This document shows positions 50,814 to 62,587 of a stretch of DNA of 64,000 bases, piece after piece. Location of the stretch: NCBI GenBank assembly GCA_033439295.1, contig JAVTLE010000023.1:2516530-2580529 (forward strand), given 5' to 3'. The notes beneath the pieces were generated by a model that did not search any database, was not told the origin of the DNA, and was given only the letters and a program-made list of their open reading frames with translations. Every line of letters starts with the position of its first letter. Positions within the stretch are counted from its first letter, which is position 1. This DNA comes from Deuterostichococcus epilithicus (Eukaryota > Chlorophyta > Trebouxiophyceae > Prasiolales > Stichococcaceae). A program made the position numbers and the translations under genes.

Positions 50814-53183
50814 ATGGCCAGCAGCGACGACAATTTTAGGGGTCTGGTGCTGGCCATCTCTTCCAGCGTTTTCATCGGCTCCAGCTTCATCGTCAAGAAG
50901 AAAGGCCTGCGGGCTGCCGGGGCGCAAGGTCTGCGAGCAGGTGGGTCACGAGAAAACCATTCGGCCACGATAAATTCATTCACCCAGATGCGATGTGACG
51001 TAGACGGAAGGTGCCGCGAGGCGGGGTCGGCCATGGCGCATGATGCAGGCATGGCGCATGCAGGCATTTGTTCACAGCATCTTAACCAACATGTTACTGT
51101 TTGCGCGTGCAGGCAGCGGCGGCTACTCCTACTTGCGGGAGCCGCTTTGGTGGGCGGGCATGCTGTCGCTCGTGGTTGGAGAGGTGGCAAATTTTGCGGC
51201 GTACGCATTTGCGCCGGCGATCCTCGTCACGCCCCTCGGCGCCCTCAGCATCATTGTCAGGTGGGCTTGAATGCTAGCTTGTGTGCATAAGCGAGCGGAA
51301 TGCAACGCCTGCCGTACAGGTGGTGTTTCGTTGCTGGAATCGGCTCGGATTGGCTTTCAAAAGCCTGCATACTGCACATGCGTCCCGCGTGGGGTCACGC
51401 AGAGCAAGTGTTGGCAGCTGATTGCCATAGCTTTGCCACTGATGCACTTTTCGTGGCACCGCCGCAGCGCGGTGCTGGCGCACTACCTGCTGCAAGAAAA
51501 GCTCAACGTCTTCGGCTTGCTGGGCTGCGTCCTTTGCATCGTCGGCAGCATGGTCATCGTGCTGCACGCGCCTGAGGAGCGGCACATCGGCTCCGTGATC
51601 GAGATCTGGACCTACGTCATGCGGCCAGGTGCTCAAGAGACTGCGCCCGGCTCCTGGGCCGCCCCTTGGACCTGCACATGCACCACCTGTCATGTCTACG
51701 CTGGTGTTCCCAGCATGCTTTGCCACTGCATCTTCTCGGGTGCTCGTACAGATGTTTCTGACATGCGCGTCCCTGCCGGTGTCGCACCCTCTTTGAGTTG
51801 TCCTCGCTGGATGTTCTGGATGTGTAGTCATGCAGGACTGCGACAGCGACAGCGCTGCCGAATACGACCAGATCACCCCGTCACGACATCTGCACAAGCT
51901 GCTCCACAAACCCTTGTCATGTCTGTGATACATCTCACCTTTGTGAGTGCTCCAGGGTTCTTGATGTACGTGGCGGCAGCGGTCGTGGCGACGGTGCTTC
52001 TGATCTGGGTGACGCCGCCGGAGGTGGGCACCAGCAACATCTTCGTCTACGTTGGCATCTGCTCCATCGTTGGCTCCCTCTCGGTCATCAGCTGCAAGGT
52101 GACGCCGCCTGCTCGACGATTCCTGCAAAGCCTCACCTGATGAACTCATGCTGAGCTTGTGCGGTTTCTTGTGCCGCCGTGATCTGCTGCATTATTATGT
52201 GCAGGTGGAAACACCCCAGTGCGCAGCCAACTCTCTGATGTGCGAGCCAGTTCTCAGCAAGCCAAGTCTCATCTCTTGACAGTGGACCATACCTCGGTCG
52301 TGACGTGCAGGCGCTGGGCATCGGGCTGAAGCTGACATTCATGGGCAACAACCAGCTGCTGCAGTGGGAGACGGGCTACTGCGCCGTGGTGAGGCGCCGC
52401 TCCTTGCCTTCCCCGGTTTTGGCATGCGCCGGGCTTGACAGCTCTTGAGCGGCCCGTCGCTGCTGGAGCACTTCGTCAGCCACCTCGTGCCGGGATGCCG
52501 CCGCAAACCCAGCGCGCCCATCGTGCCTTGAATGCGGGTGCAGTCGATGTGATAGCGGGTCGCGACACAGATGAGCGGCTGTCTCTCAGCGATCCTTGAA
52601 TGCGGCCGCAGGTGGTGGCGGTGTGCGTGGTGACGCAGATGAACTACCTGAATAAGGCGCTGGACCTGTTCAACACTGCTATAGTGAGCCCCATCTACTA
52701 CGTCATGTTCACGACGCTCACCGTGACCGCCAACGTCATCCTCTTCCAGGTGCGTGCCTTCTGATCTGGCTGGTGTCTTGGCATCAAAATGCAACCGTAC
52801 ATTGGTACCCTGTCTATCTGGACAGCCTCCTTAGGTGACGTTTCACTTTAATCAACTGACATTTCACTTTATCTAGCCGCTTGCATAATCCAGCCAGCAT
52901 GCTGAGTGAGCTCAAAACCCGGATTGGCACTGTCGCTCCACAGGAGGAGCAGGGCACGACGCAGGTGATCAACCAGGTCTGCGGCTTCATCACCATCGTC
53001 GGCGGCACCTTCCTGCTGCACGCAACACGGGACATGGACGTCGGAGTCTCTGACGTAGCAAGCCTGGCGAAGCCTAAGCCGGTAACATCAAACTCCATGA
53101 GCGGCATGCAGATGCAGGCGCTGCCTGTTGTAAGGACGCTGCGCAGGACGCCAAGTGGCAACATGCGGGATTTTGATACATGA
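50814..53183 (+). CDS. NIPA: NIPA-family magnesium transporter
   Basis: Multi-pass membrane protein of the NIPA/Mg2+ transporter family (drug/metabolite transporter fold), acting at plasma membrane or endosomes. The start at 50814 gives [20 protein letters not shown], then [13 protein letters not shown], the family signature in the first helix. Further exons: [20 protein letters not shown] with [146 protein letters not shown]; and [19 protein letters not shown]. The cytosolic tail ends GNMRDFDT, stop at 53181-53183. All nine expected membrane segments are accounted for and no break is seen. Confidence 0.95.
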
Positions 53184-53747
53184 CGGTTGATTTTGAGGGG
53201 TCCGTCGAACAGGAGCAGCGCGGGTAGTTGACTGCTCGTTGTCGGACATTGGTCCGTCTTGTCAATAGGCCCAGCGCTTTACATCGCAATACAATCTTGA
53301 AATTAAACGTACACGATGACGCACAATGATACATTGTTTGGACACACGGTCAGCAATACACAACAGTCCCAACACAACCAGCAGCAGGTTGCAGGGGTTG
53401 AGGTTGCATGGAAACAGAAAAATAACATGGTATCATGTTTAAACACTGTGGCTCACGCTCTGCATGCCAGCAGCAGCCATGCAGCCACTTGAGGGACTTC
53501 ACATTAGAGCTTCATATGCCTCTGGCGCAGCCCCGCCTGTGTGCATGACATTAGTGGCGGTGTCGAGGACGGTTTCGCTCCCAGCGCACATCTTGCCCTG
53601 CAGGGGAAGCGTGCACGCCCTGGTAGCCCATAACACTGCGGCTGCTGAGGCGATCTTTCCGTCACATATTACGGGTGCACCCACTGTCGGCGCTGGCAAG
53701 AGGCGCCGCGCACGCATGCAATGTGGCCTGCACGGCCCCCAATTTCG
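53184..53747. other. Convergent intergenic region, NIPA / F-box-LysM
   Basis: No exon supported. A TTACA at about 53279-53283 reads TGTAA on the minus strand and could be the poly(A) signal of the F-box/LysM gene. The stretch 53290-53460 is AT-richer than the surroundings. Confidence 0.45.
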
Positions 53748-55092
53748 TCAGTCACACCGCATGAGTGACAGTTGCTCACCGTGCAGCCGCATGGCGGCCC
53801 TGATGTCGCCCTTGGCGCCCCGCAGGTAGAAGGTGGCCTGCTGCAGGTCAATGCGCAGGCTGCGGCTCAGCAGCTGCGCCAGCTGCCGCTCCTGCGCCTG
53901 CCGCCTTGCGGCGGCAGAGTCTGCGGAGTCTGCGGGCACGGCAGCCGTGGCGGCCTCGGTGCCGACAATGACGTATTGCCGCATGGCGGCGGAGTCGTAG
54001 TGAAACTGCCCCTCCCGCCCCCGCGGATCGCGCACTGCAATGTACGCGAAGGGATGTCTGCCCGGCCTGCGGTCATGACTTCGCCGGCGATTGCAAGCAC
54101 TCCACAAGATTTTACCGAGTGTCTCAGAGCGAGCAGTCATGCAACCAGGCACGCGGGAAATGTGCCTCAGCAGTGCCTACACCGCTCCCCACCCGGCACG
54201 AAGATGTGCTCCCTGGAGTGCAGCGAGTGCTCGCTGACGAGGTTGTTGGTCTGCTTGAGGGTCGCCACATCAGTTTTGCAGGCAATGGCGATGGCGGACA
54301 GTGAGTCCGCGCTGCTGCACGTCCGCTGCCGGACGAAGGCTCCGGTCCCCAGACCCTGCATCCGCATGTGTGCACGTCAAAGGTCGCACACGCCCTGCCA
54401 GTAAGATCGCCCGGGATGAGAGAGCAAGCTGCAAGGGACATAGTCAGTGTAGACTGCAGAATGTGCGGCAAAGCAATCCTCACCAGCAGCGCAGCCGCGC
54501 TCCGCGGCCTGCCGCCAATGCTGCGTAGGCCCCACTGGTGCTGGAATTTGTCCAAAGCGGCACCATCGGCCAGCGCACGCCACTGCGTGTTGACGGCCTG
54601 CAAGGCAGATGCGCACTCACTGTCATGCGTGCAGCCCAGCAGGGTCGTTTGGCCGCACAGGATTTATAGGTAAGCTTATGCAGTCTTACCTACAATCGTA
54701 TCCATGCGCAAAGTGTATGTATGCATACATGCGTTGCTGTGTGATTTTGTATGCATGCATGTGCTGTGGTATGTGCTGCCGATATTTACCCTTGCGGACA
54801 CCAGGTCCCGAGGGTCACACTGCGAGAGGATGTGCGCCAGCAGGGGCGAGTCCAGCATGTCGAAAAAAGCAACGGAGCTCTGCGTGCTGCCGCCGCCGTT
54901 TGCGCTGCTGCCAAGGTCTAGGGATGCGTGGCAGCTATCTGAGCTGCCTTGCCTGTCAATGCTGCGCGCGCGCGTCTGGAAGCCTCGCGCACCATCACGA
55001 GGCGGTGGTGCATGAGCAGTGTCATCCTGGTCCCCGCTCTCACGACAGCAGGTGGTCAGGGGAAAGGCAAATGCTTTCAAAACGACAGCCAT
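53748..55092 (-). CDS. F-box and LysM domain protein (At1g55000-like)
   Basis: Resembles the plant protein with an N-terminal F-box and an internal LysM, likely an SCF-type adaptor in the cytosol (no signal peptide). The start at 55092 gives MAVVLKAFAFPLTTCCRESG. The F-box is split over two exons: SVAFFDMLDSPLLAHILSQC with DPRDLVSA, then AVNTQWRALADGAALDKFQH, WGLRSIGGRPRSAA. The LysM follows as SADSLSAIAIACKTDVATLK with QTNNLVSEHSLHSREHIFVP. The C-terminal segment RQLAQLLSRSLRIDLQQAT-type (about 53890-53830) and FYLRGAKGDIRAAMRLHGEQ is UBA/CUE-like, ending LSLMRCD, stop at 53748-53750. This three-part order matches the plant family. Confidence 0.85.
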
Positions 55093-55383
55093 GGCGGGCG
55101 AAGCTCACACAGGAGGTGGCATTGCGTGACTGTGAACAGGTATGGGTGTGAAAGTCACTCTGTGGGCGGGGATTGGCAGCGCATGCAAGGTTGGACAAGT
55201 GACGTCAATTGGACAAGTCCTTGATTGGGCACTTCTCGGTTAGTCCCTACTGCGAGCGCTTAATCCGGCTCAACTGCGCGCGCCACAAGCTGTAATTGCA
55301 CTGCTCGCAATTCAGACCACGTTCGTGCAGTCCAGTCGACAAGCACTCATCTGAGGTGGGACGCCGGCGGTGCGGAGCTCAGC
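55093..55383. promoter_or_regulatory. Divergent promoter region, F-box-LysM / RNFT-type ligase
   Basis: A 291-base spacer between opposed ATGs. It contains two nearby copies of TTGGACAAGT (near 55190 and 55210). No known element is assigned. Confidence 0.5.
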
Positions 55384-57885
55384 ATGACCGAACCCAATAC
55401 GGACCCGCTGTCTGCACAACAACTTGGTTTGAGGCGATTGTCCGAGGACAGCAGCGTCTCATTACGAACAGACAACGATTACGGAAGCACCAGCGGCGAC
55501 GGTGGCCTCCCGCCCGAAGCGCGCGACTCGGCAGCTGCCCAGGAAGCTTTGACCAATCTGGGCAATGGGCCTACATTTTTTGGCTTGAGCATCGGAGCTT
55601 TGCAGGATAATGATTCCGACACTGCGGCCGCTTCAGCTGAGCGACACAGGTGCGTGCCGCCATGCGTCTCGTTCAGGCGTTGTAAGTGTCAAGTATGACT
55701 CAGCGGCGCAGCCAGGTGGTGCGCTTCCCTGAACGCACTCAGGAATGTGCCGGTACAGTGCCGACACAGTGCCTAAATAGTGCTGATACAGTGCCACTTG
55801 ATCATTGTAGACTGGCCAACTCTGTGGGTCTCGACCTGCCGGCGGTCGCAACCTGGTCTGAGAAGGTGCGGCATGCAAACATGTTGCACATGCGGCAAAG
55901 CACAGGAGTTGTCCAGTGGAACGGCGAAAGTATCCAACCTGACCCTTCTTTTCGCTGCAGGCGCTACCATTCGTGCTGCTGCTCCTGGTCACATTCATTT
56001 ATCGGCACATCCAGGGCACGTCACCTGACCTCTTCCAAAATCTATCAGAAGTCCCACTTTCACACCAGCCGCTCGTGCTGAAGCACAGACTGCGTCCGGC
56101 ACACACATAGTCTTATCACAAATCCTACACGCAGGGATTGCGGTGTTCCTGTGGCTAAACATGATTCTGGCAAAGGCCAACGATCTGGCCCGGAAGCAAG
56201 CGGCGCTGAAGCAGGATCGCTCGCGACAGCGGTGCCTCAGCCTAGCAGCCGTGATGCTCATGCACATCGGCCTCGTGCTGCTGGTGCTGCGCAAGGAGCA
56301 GCTGTGGATGAACTTCCTGCTCATTGGCACAGCCAGCGTGCCCACGGTGAGCACATTTGCTTGCACAATACTTCAGAAACACCGACTTGTGCTTCATCAT
56401 GGTATCTGTCCTGAGGTGTCCTGGTGGGTCCTTTTCCTGCCATGAGGTGTGCGCGCACTTGCACAAGACCGTGGCACTTCGCTGCCGCAGGCTTGGGATG
56501 TTTTCTTCAGGGTACTGATCGCCGATGTGCTTGTGCGCTTCTGGGGGATTGCGCTGAAGGTGTGGTTCGGTCCAGCATGCTGATGGGCATGGTCATTACA
56601 TGTCATTGACCTGCAGCCACTTCAGCAGCTCACTACCGTGGGCCTTCTGTCACAGGCCGGCGTGCTGGCCATGCCCAAGGTGGGCTCGCAGCGCGAGCTG
56701 CGGAAGCGGTCGCAGGTCCTGTCAGTGCTGGAACACGCGCTGGTCTTTTACCGCAACCTGCTGCCCACGGTGATGCCATGCAGCTGCCAAACCTGCCGCC
56801 GGCTTCCGTGCACAGCTGCGCACTCGGGGCCGGCAGCGGGCATCGGCTGCTTCGCCCCTGATGAATTTTATATCCGGATGCGAAGCATCCAAGAGGAGCT
56901 GCTGCTGCTAGCTGCTGCTTTGACAACCCGTGTGTTTACCCATGCAGCCAGTGTGGTACTCGTACTTCACAGACAGCAAGCTGCGTGGCATGCTGGCAAA
57001 CAGTTGCGCAAGTGAGTAGACTGAGCCGCTTGATCCTGCTCTGCGATTTGTGCCCCCTCCTTCACGCATCACTTCACCTTACGAACCAGAGTCTGCTTCT
57101 GCTGCTGCTGCTGGTGGTGCTGGTGGGCAGTGTGCCGTGCTGCCGACAGCCTTGCACAGGACCCCAAGATTGAACAGCGCAAGACACTGCCAGTGCACTA
57201 CTGACACCGCTGTGCACGATCCCGCGCAGTTCTGTACATGGTGCTGAAGATCTCGCTGGTGTGGGAGCGCGGCCAGCAGCTGGTGGTGTCTGCACGGGCT
57301 ATGGCGCAGGCGCAGGCGTACTTTGGCAAGTCCGTGACGCCGGCGGATTTGTGCGAAGTGGGCGGCCAGTGCTCCATCTGCCAGGTGAGCAGGGCGGGAC
57401 GAGACTCTTCACAGGTTTTGTCTGCACACATTGCAACCTACCTGCAAGGCATCTGATTGATTTGCCCATGCTCAGGTTCTGTGCAAGAGTGCTGGAGCGG
57501 GTTGACAAAAGCTAAGACACATCACACTTCATGCGCTCGCAGGAGGCGCTTCAGAACGCCGTCCAGCTTCGTTGTCGTCATATCTTCTGCGATGCCTGTA
57601 TCAACGAGTGGTTTGAGAGGGAGCGGTGAGTCTTGGAAGCTACGGTCCTCCTTGGACGCTTGGAATGTTGAAACATTTGCAGATTCATGCAGCATCCACG
57701 TCGTGCCAATTCGGTTTTGTAGCATTGGGTTGACAGCAGAAAAAAGTCGGGGCCCCCTAAAGCTTCAGAGATATGTGCGTCCTCCTGTTTGCAGGACCTG
57801 CCCAATGTGCAGGGCCGTGGTTCAGCCGCCGGGCTTCAATGCGCACAGCGACGGGAGCACGCCACTCCTTCCCTGCCTGTTCTGA
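55384..57885 (+). CDS. RNFT1: RNFT-type membrane RING ubiquitin ligase
   Basis: ER-type transmembrane E3 ligase like RNFT1/RNFT2. The start at 55384 gives an acidic, Ser-rich cytosolic N-terminus (MTEPNTDPLSAQQLGLRRLS). Membrane exons follow: PFVLLLLVTFIYRHIQ; IAVFLWLNMILAKANDLARK; CLSLAAVMLMHIGLVLLVLR with LWMNFLLIGTASVPT; WDVFFRVLIADVLVRFWGIA. Then come SVLEHALVFYRNLLPT and PVWYSYFTDSKLRGMLANS, typical for the family, and VLKISLVWERGQQLVVSARA. The C-terminal RING finger begins CSICQ and continues in the next exon as RCRHIFCDACINEWFERER, then TCPMCRA: a complete C3HC4 set. A short tail ends LLPCLF, stop at 57883-57885. An intron near 55745-55800 has four short repeats of ACAGTGCC. Confidence 0.9.
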
Positions 57886-58621
57886 GTGGCCGCCGGACCT
57901 GTCAGAGGCTGACCGGCGCTCGTCCTTTTAATCGCCGCAGCCCCTCGCTGCTGCTGTACACCATGATTCTTTGGCCGGATGTGTTTGCGTCCTGGCTGTG
58001 ATCAAACCCGCTGATGGTCTTGCTGTGGTTTGTCGTGTTCTTGTGCTACTTGGTGTGCTGTTGCAGCAGACGCTGGCATCCATTGTACCCAAAGACTTTT
58101 CTGGTCTGCAAACAAGCCAATGCTGGTTCTGCTCGCACCCTCACCCTGCCGCCACCAATCGCCCCTCCTTGTAGTTTTCATGCAGTTGGTTTCGAGGCAT
58201 TGTCTGGTAACCATTTGCTCCGTCATCTGCTGGCCAGGCTTGTTAGGTTCAGTGCACTATGATTGCCCTACCTGACTTGGTGCAGTTGCATTACATTGGC
58301 CACTCAATGCGTCCGCTAGGTCGGTCGTGACGATCAGCAGTGGTGCTGCGCCTTCGACCATCATTGGATTGCGTCCTGCATGAAAATGCCGGATGCTTGT
58401 TGCTGTATCAGGCATTACCCAGAGAAGCCAGCTGCCTGCCGAGCCGAGTGCCCAGTCTTGCACCGTCAAAGCCAGCGCAACACACTCCTACCCACTTGAA
58501 TACTCCAAGTGAGACATTGCCCTGTACAAGATAACTAGAGGCGGATGAAATCCAGTTACGAAAGCCACCGGTGCATCCCAGACACTCTCGCGGCCTGGAG
58601 GGACCCGGACACACGCCATGC
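57886..58621. other. Convergent intergenic region, RNFT / SLC35F6-like
   Basis: No exon supported. A TTACA at about 58292-58296 (TGTAA on the minus strand) is a plausible poly(A) signal for the transporter gene. Confidence 0.45.
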
Positions 58622-61600
58622 TCAGGATCCGCGGCGCAGCCCCGACGGCGGGGCTGCTGAACCAAGCGCGTCCCCGGGTGGCTGCATGGGCCGTGGCGAG
58701 GTGGCGCTCTCTGCGCCCTCTGTTGGGCCGCCATCCCTCGGCAGGAAGCCCGCGCCAGAATGCTGCGTCAGGTCAGCCGTGGACGGCACAGAGCCGAAGC
58801 TGCGGCTGAGATCCAAAGATGTGGCCATGCTGTGCGGCGAGAAAACGCCCGGCGCGATCCGCACGCTGCAGTTGGGAGGCAAGGAATGAGGTCAAACGGA
58901 CTTGAGTGGCACACGTGGCTGCATCCAGGCATCGAGCTGCAAGACAGCATGCCGCAGCAGTTGAAGAGCTTGGTGACGCCGCAGTTGAGGCAGTGCTGCA
59001 GCACTTGCAGGACATCATCCATGGCATGAAGGGATAAACACCTCCGGGCCATGGTGTACGAGCTGCCTCCCGCGATGGCGCGCGGCCGCGCCGGCGGCAG
59101 CGGCGGCCGGCCCCAGCCAGGCACGGGAACCGATGCAGACGGCGTCTGATGCTGCCATGTCAGCGCCGCATCGCCCAGTAGCGGCTCCTGCGATGGACAA
59201 TGAAGAGGGTTTCTTCCTTCCGTTTTTGCACCGCCTCATCAAGAGCCCGCCTCTGTTGTACTGTCAGGATTACGGCTGCCAACAGCCACAATCAAGCCGG
59301 GCTCAGGGGTCAGATGGAAGCCGCCTGAAGCTGGCCGTCTGACGCAGGGGCACTTGCTTGACTCGCACACTGTCGTGGGAAAGACGCTGCGACAGGGGCC
59401 ACGCGCACGAGCAGCGGAAGGTGCGCTGGAGGAGAGCCTGTATGCGAGACTCGCCTGCAGCTCCGAACGTCGGCGCCGCTGCTGCGGGGCGCTGGGCAGG
59501 AACGACTTGAGGAGCTCGTTGTACACGGAGGTGCCTGTCAGCAGCACTACGAAGCCCAGAACCTGCGCCACGTTGCGAGTCAGTCAGCGGCCAGAGTCTG
59601 AGTGCCTGCACGACGCTGGCTCTGTCTGCACAATGATACCACTTGTTGTGCAGGAGGGCGGCAAACGAACCGGCACCTTGCATCATAAGTGACAAGCACG
59701 CTTCCGGTGGGCAGCACATGACATGCAGTCATATGGAGTCTCGACGGCGCACCTGCAGCGCGTGGAACCGCTCCCAGTGCACCAGAACGGAGAAGCCCCA
59801 GACAAACAGCGTGCGAGTGGCGTCGATGGTGGCGCGCGCGGCACCACTGAGCTTCTTGGTGACTGAGATGCCGAAGAAATTGAAGAACGCGATCTGCAGC
59901 GAAGGTGAGAGTCGTCCAGGGATCACAGGTGTCACACGTTATGAATTGTAGCATGTGACTTGAGCGGATCCCGTTTCGGCCAGTAGCAGGTGGCGCTGAG
60001 CGCCGAAGGTGATCAATCTTTTACTGTGAGACACTAGTCCGGAGAAAGCCATGGAAGTCAGGGTTCAGAACAGCTTGCTCACCGAGACGATGGACGCGAT
60101 GACGGACAGCTGGAGCTGCCGCGAGGCTGCGATCTCGCGCCAGGCGCCCACTGCATCGTCGAGCGGCAGACCGTCCGACCCCTTGATCAGCGTCAGCGCC
60201 GGCAGCGCCACCAAGCTGATGACCAGGCCCCAGAAACCCTGCGCCGCAGGCGCGGCGATGGTCTCGGGATCTTCTTCAACCGGCTCCAGCAGCCAGCTGG
60301 TCGCTGCTCGCCGATGGTGCTTGTCAGAATGTTGTCTGTAGCCTTCCAGCAGTGCACGCCGCATGTCACGATATGGATGGCACCGCCATCGCTGCCGATG
60401 CGACGGGCAGCTGCATGGAGGCAAGGACGTGCTGCACCGGACCTACCTCCAAGCCTACTGCCAGGAGCGCAGGAACTCTGTAGCCCTTGAGGAACTTCTC
60501 CTCCACTGTGGCAGAAACCAGCCGAGTCAGACCTGACCTCCCAGCACTCTACAATGGTTCCGAGGCTGCTCGACCAGAAGCCATGTTGGCAGCAGGAGCA
60601 GCAGGCAGAAACAGGTAGCCTGCAACACTTGCATACCCTGTGTCCCAGCCGAGGAGGAGCAAGCCTCACCAATGAATTGTGTGGCGGCAAAGAGCTGTGC
60701 CAAAACGACCAGTATGTCGCCGAGCAGCGGGGCAGAAGCGTCCTCTTCACCGCCTCCGGCCGGCGCAGTGCCCACCTGTCGAGGATGCGTGCGGAATCAG
60801 ACACAAGGACGAGACCAGAGTGCACGAGCCAGATCGCGCCATCTCATATAAGATCGACGGAGAACGGAAAACAATCACATCCCTGAAGACTCGATCCGCT
60901 TGTGACACACGTGGTTCCAGCGCCCGGCCGGCGACAGCATCAGCAATTCCAGATCGATGAGCTGGGCAGCACACCTCGAGCATCTGCAGGGCGCGGTCTA
61001 TCCTGTGCGGGTAGCGCCTGCCCATGCGGTCAGCAATGACTGACGATGCACCCACCAGGGCGGCGCCAGCTGTGATCAGGACCTGCAATGATGTTTAGGA
61101 TGCTCAGCGAATTTCAGTCAGAAGTTCAAGCTTCCGAACGCACACCGATTCCGAGCACGAGAACAGACCAGGCATGTCAATCCGGCAACCTCTGTCTCAC
61201 CATGCCGAACCAGTGGTGGCTGTGCAGGCGCCGTTTCAGTAGGATGATGGTCAAAATTCCTGCCCAGATGACCAATGTCCCCCGCAGCATTTGATACGTC
61301 GATGCAAACCTGCACCGCAAACCAGCACAGTGACATGCTTGACATTCATCTTGTTTGTGCAACAAGATGCTCACCTGGATGCCTCACAGCATCCTTGCGC
61401 ATCTAGCCACGTTGATGCGGTGTCAGGGCGAAGGAGCACGTTGAAATTCGGCAGGCAGAAGCCACAAAACTTACGTGAAGAACAGGCCGAGGTTCAGCAG
61501 CGTTGTCGCAGCGGCATCGCATACCGCCGGCAGCGCGAAGCTGAGAAATGTGCGCATGCTGTGCCGCTGCGTGTCGGGCTCGAAAGACAGCTCGCCGGCC

Positions 61601-61948
61601 AGTGGGTCTGGCGCGACGGCCTTCCTGCGCCACTGCATCGCCACGTACAGCAGCAGGCACAGGAACTCGCCAGCAAACATGCAGGCGGACTGCACGGCCG
61701 GATGCTTGAACGTCAGCGCCTGGCCATGGTGGCCATGCCCCACCACCGTGGTGTCCTGTGCGATGGCAGCCGAGGCGTCAGGGCCGGGTCCTGCTTGCTG
61801 TCGTGTGTGTAGGTGCATGTCGCCGCTGGATGCTCCCAGCGGTTCCGTCTCAGTGCAGTTGGGGACGCGCCTGATTTTTGGTGGCAATGGTGTTGATGGA
61901 GCCGGTCAGCAGCATTAGCACCGCATATGACACCAGTTTGGCGTCCAT
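58622..61948 (-). CDS. SLC35F6: SLC35F6-type drug/metabolite transporter
   Basis: Ten-helix membrane protein of the SLC35F6 group; the human member is lysosomal or mitochondrial and its substrate is not settled. The start at 61948 gives MDAKLVSYAVLMLLTGSINT, then IATK, the family's opening. Further exons: FKHPAVQSACMFAGEFLCLL; FALPAVCDAAATTLLNLGLF; STYQMLRGTLVIWAGILTII with LKRRLHSHHWF; LITAGAALVGASSVI; DILVVLAQLFAATQFI; VEEKFLKGYRVPALLAVGLE; GFWGLVISLVALPALTLIKG; IAFFNFFGISVTKKLSGAAR; VLGFVVLLTGTSVYNELLKS. The hydrophilic tail continues from RRRRSELQ across an intron beginning GC (59454 down to 59188) into EPLLGDAALTWQHQTPSASV. That exon joins in phase to the last exon (VRIAPGVFSPHSMATSLDLS), stop at 58622-58624. 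If the GC donor is not used, the frame would stop at 59239. Confidence 0.9.
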
Positions 61949-62587
61949 GTTCGCCTCTCCCAGCCGCCACCGGATTTTGAGCTCGTAAGGCAAGTTCTCT
62001 GTGTGTCTCCTCCAGCAGCGTTGAAAGCTGGCTGCTGTAAGTGCGTTCCTGTATTGCTTGAAGTGTACGCGTCCGCAGCCCAGCCTACGTCCGCACTCGA
62101 CCTAGGACATTCACCAACGTGACTATATCCAGGAGAGCTGCCAGGCCATGTAACTGCTGAGAGCCCGTCCAACTTCACCAGTCCATGGCGTCAGGAGCCA
62201 GCGGGCGCATTCGAGAACGACCCAAGCGCGCAAAGGTATCCAGCTGCCGCAAAGAAAGGTTAGCTGCTCGCTTTAAACAGAATTCTGCTCGCACGTGCGC
62301 AGTCCGAAAATTGCTTCCAAGATGAGCGGGACGTGCGTGTTAGCGTGCGAGGGTACAGTCAAGGCGTCGGTGTCGGGTGCACGCGGAGTGCCTGAAATGA
62401 ACCGACTGCGCACACAATGCAGGTCCTCCGTGCGGCATTAGGTGATGGAAGCAGGAGGCAGTGAGAGCTTGCTTGACTTGACGTCATCGTGTCTACCCTA
62501 GCCAGAGGAGACAAGAGCGGACGCGTCTCGACACACCGCTGTACTTCGCCAATCAACATTTTTTGCAATATCAGCCATTCAGTCAGA
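61949..62587. promoter_or_regulatory. Divergent promoter region, SLC35F6-like / GDP-mannose epimerase
   Basis: About 640 bases between opposed starts with no supported exon. The base composition becomes less GC-rich just before the epimerase ATG. Confidence 0.5.

Noticed and set aside
58545-58889. 114-residue plus-strand open frame
   Set aside because: The opposite strand has a strong polypyrimidine acceptor and an exon that joins in phase to the SLC35F6-like transporter, ending at 58622.
59239-59571. Transporter stop at 59239
   Set aside because: Reading through past RRRRSELQ gives Cys/Pro-rich sequence, whereas a GC-donor splice leads in phase through two further exons. Kept only as the alternative outcome of intron retention.
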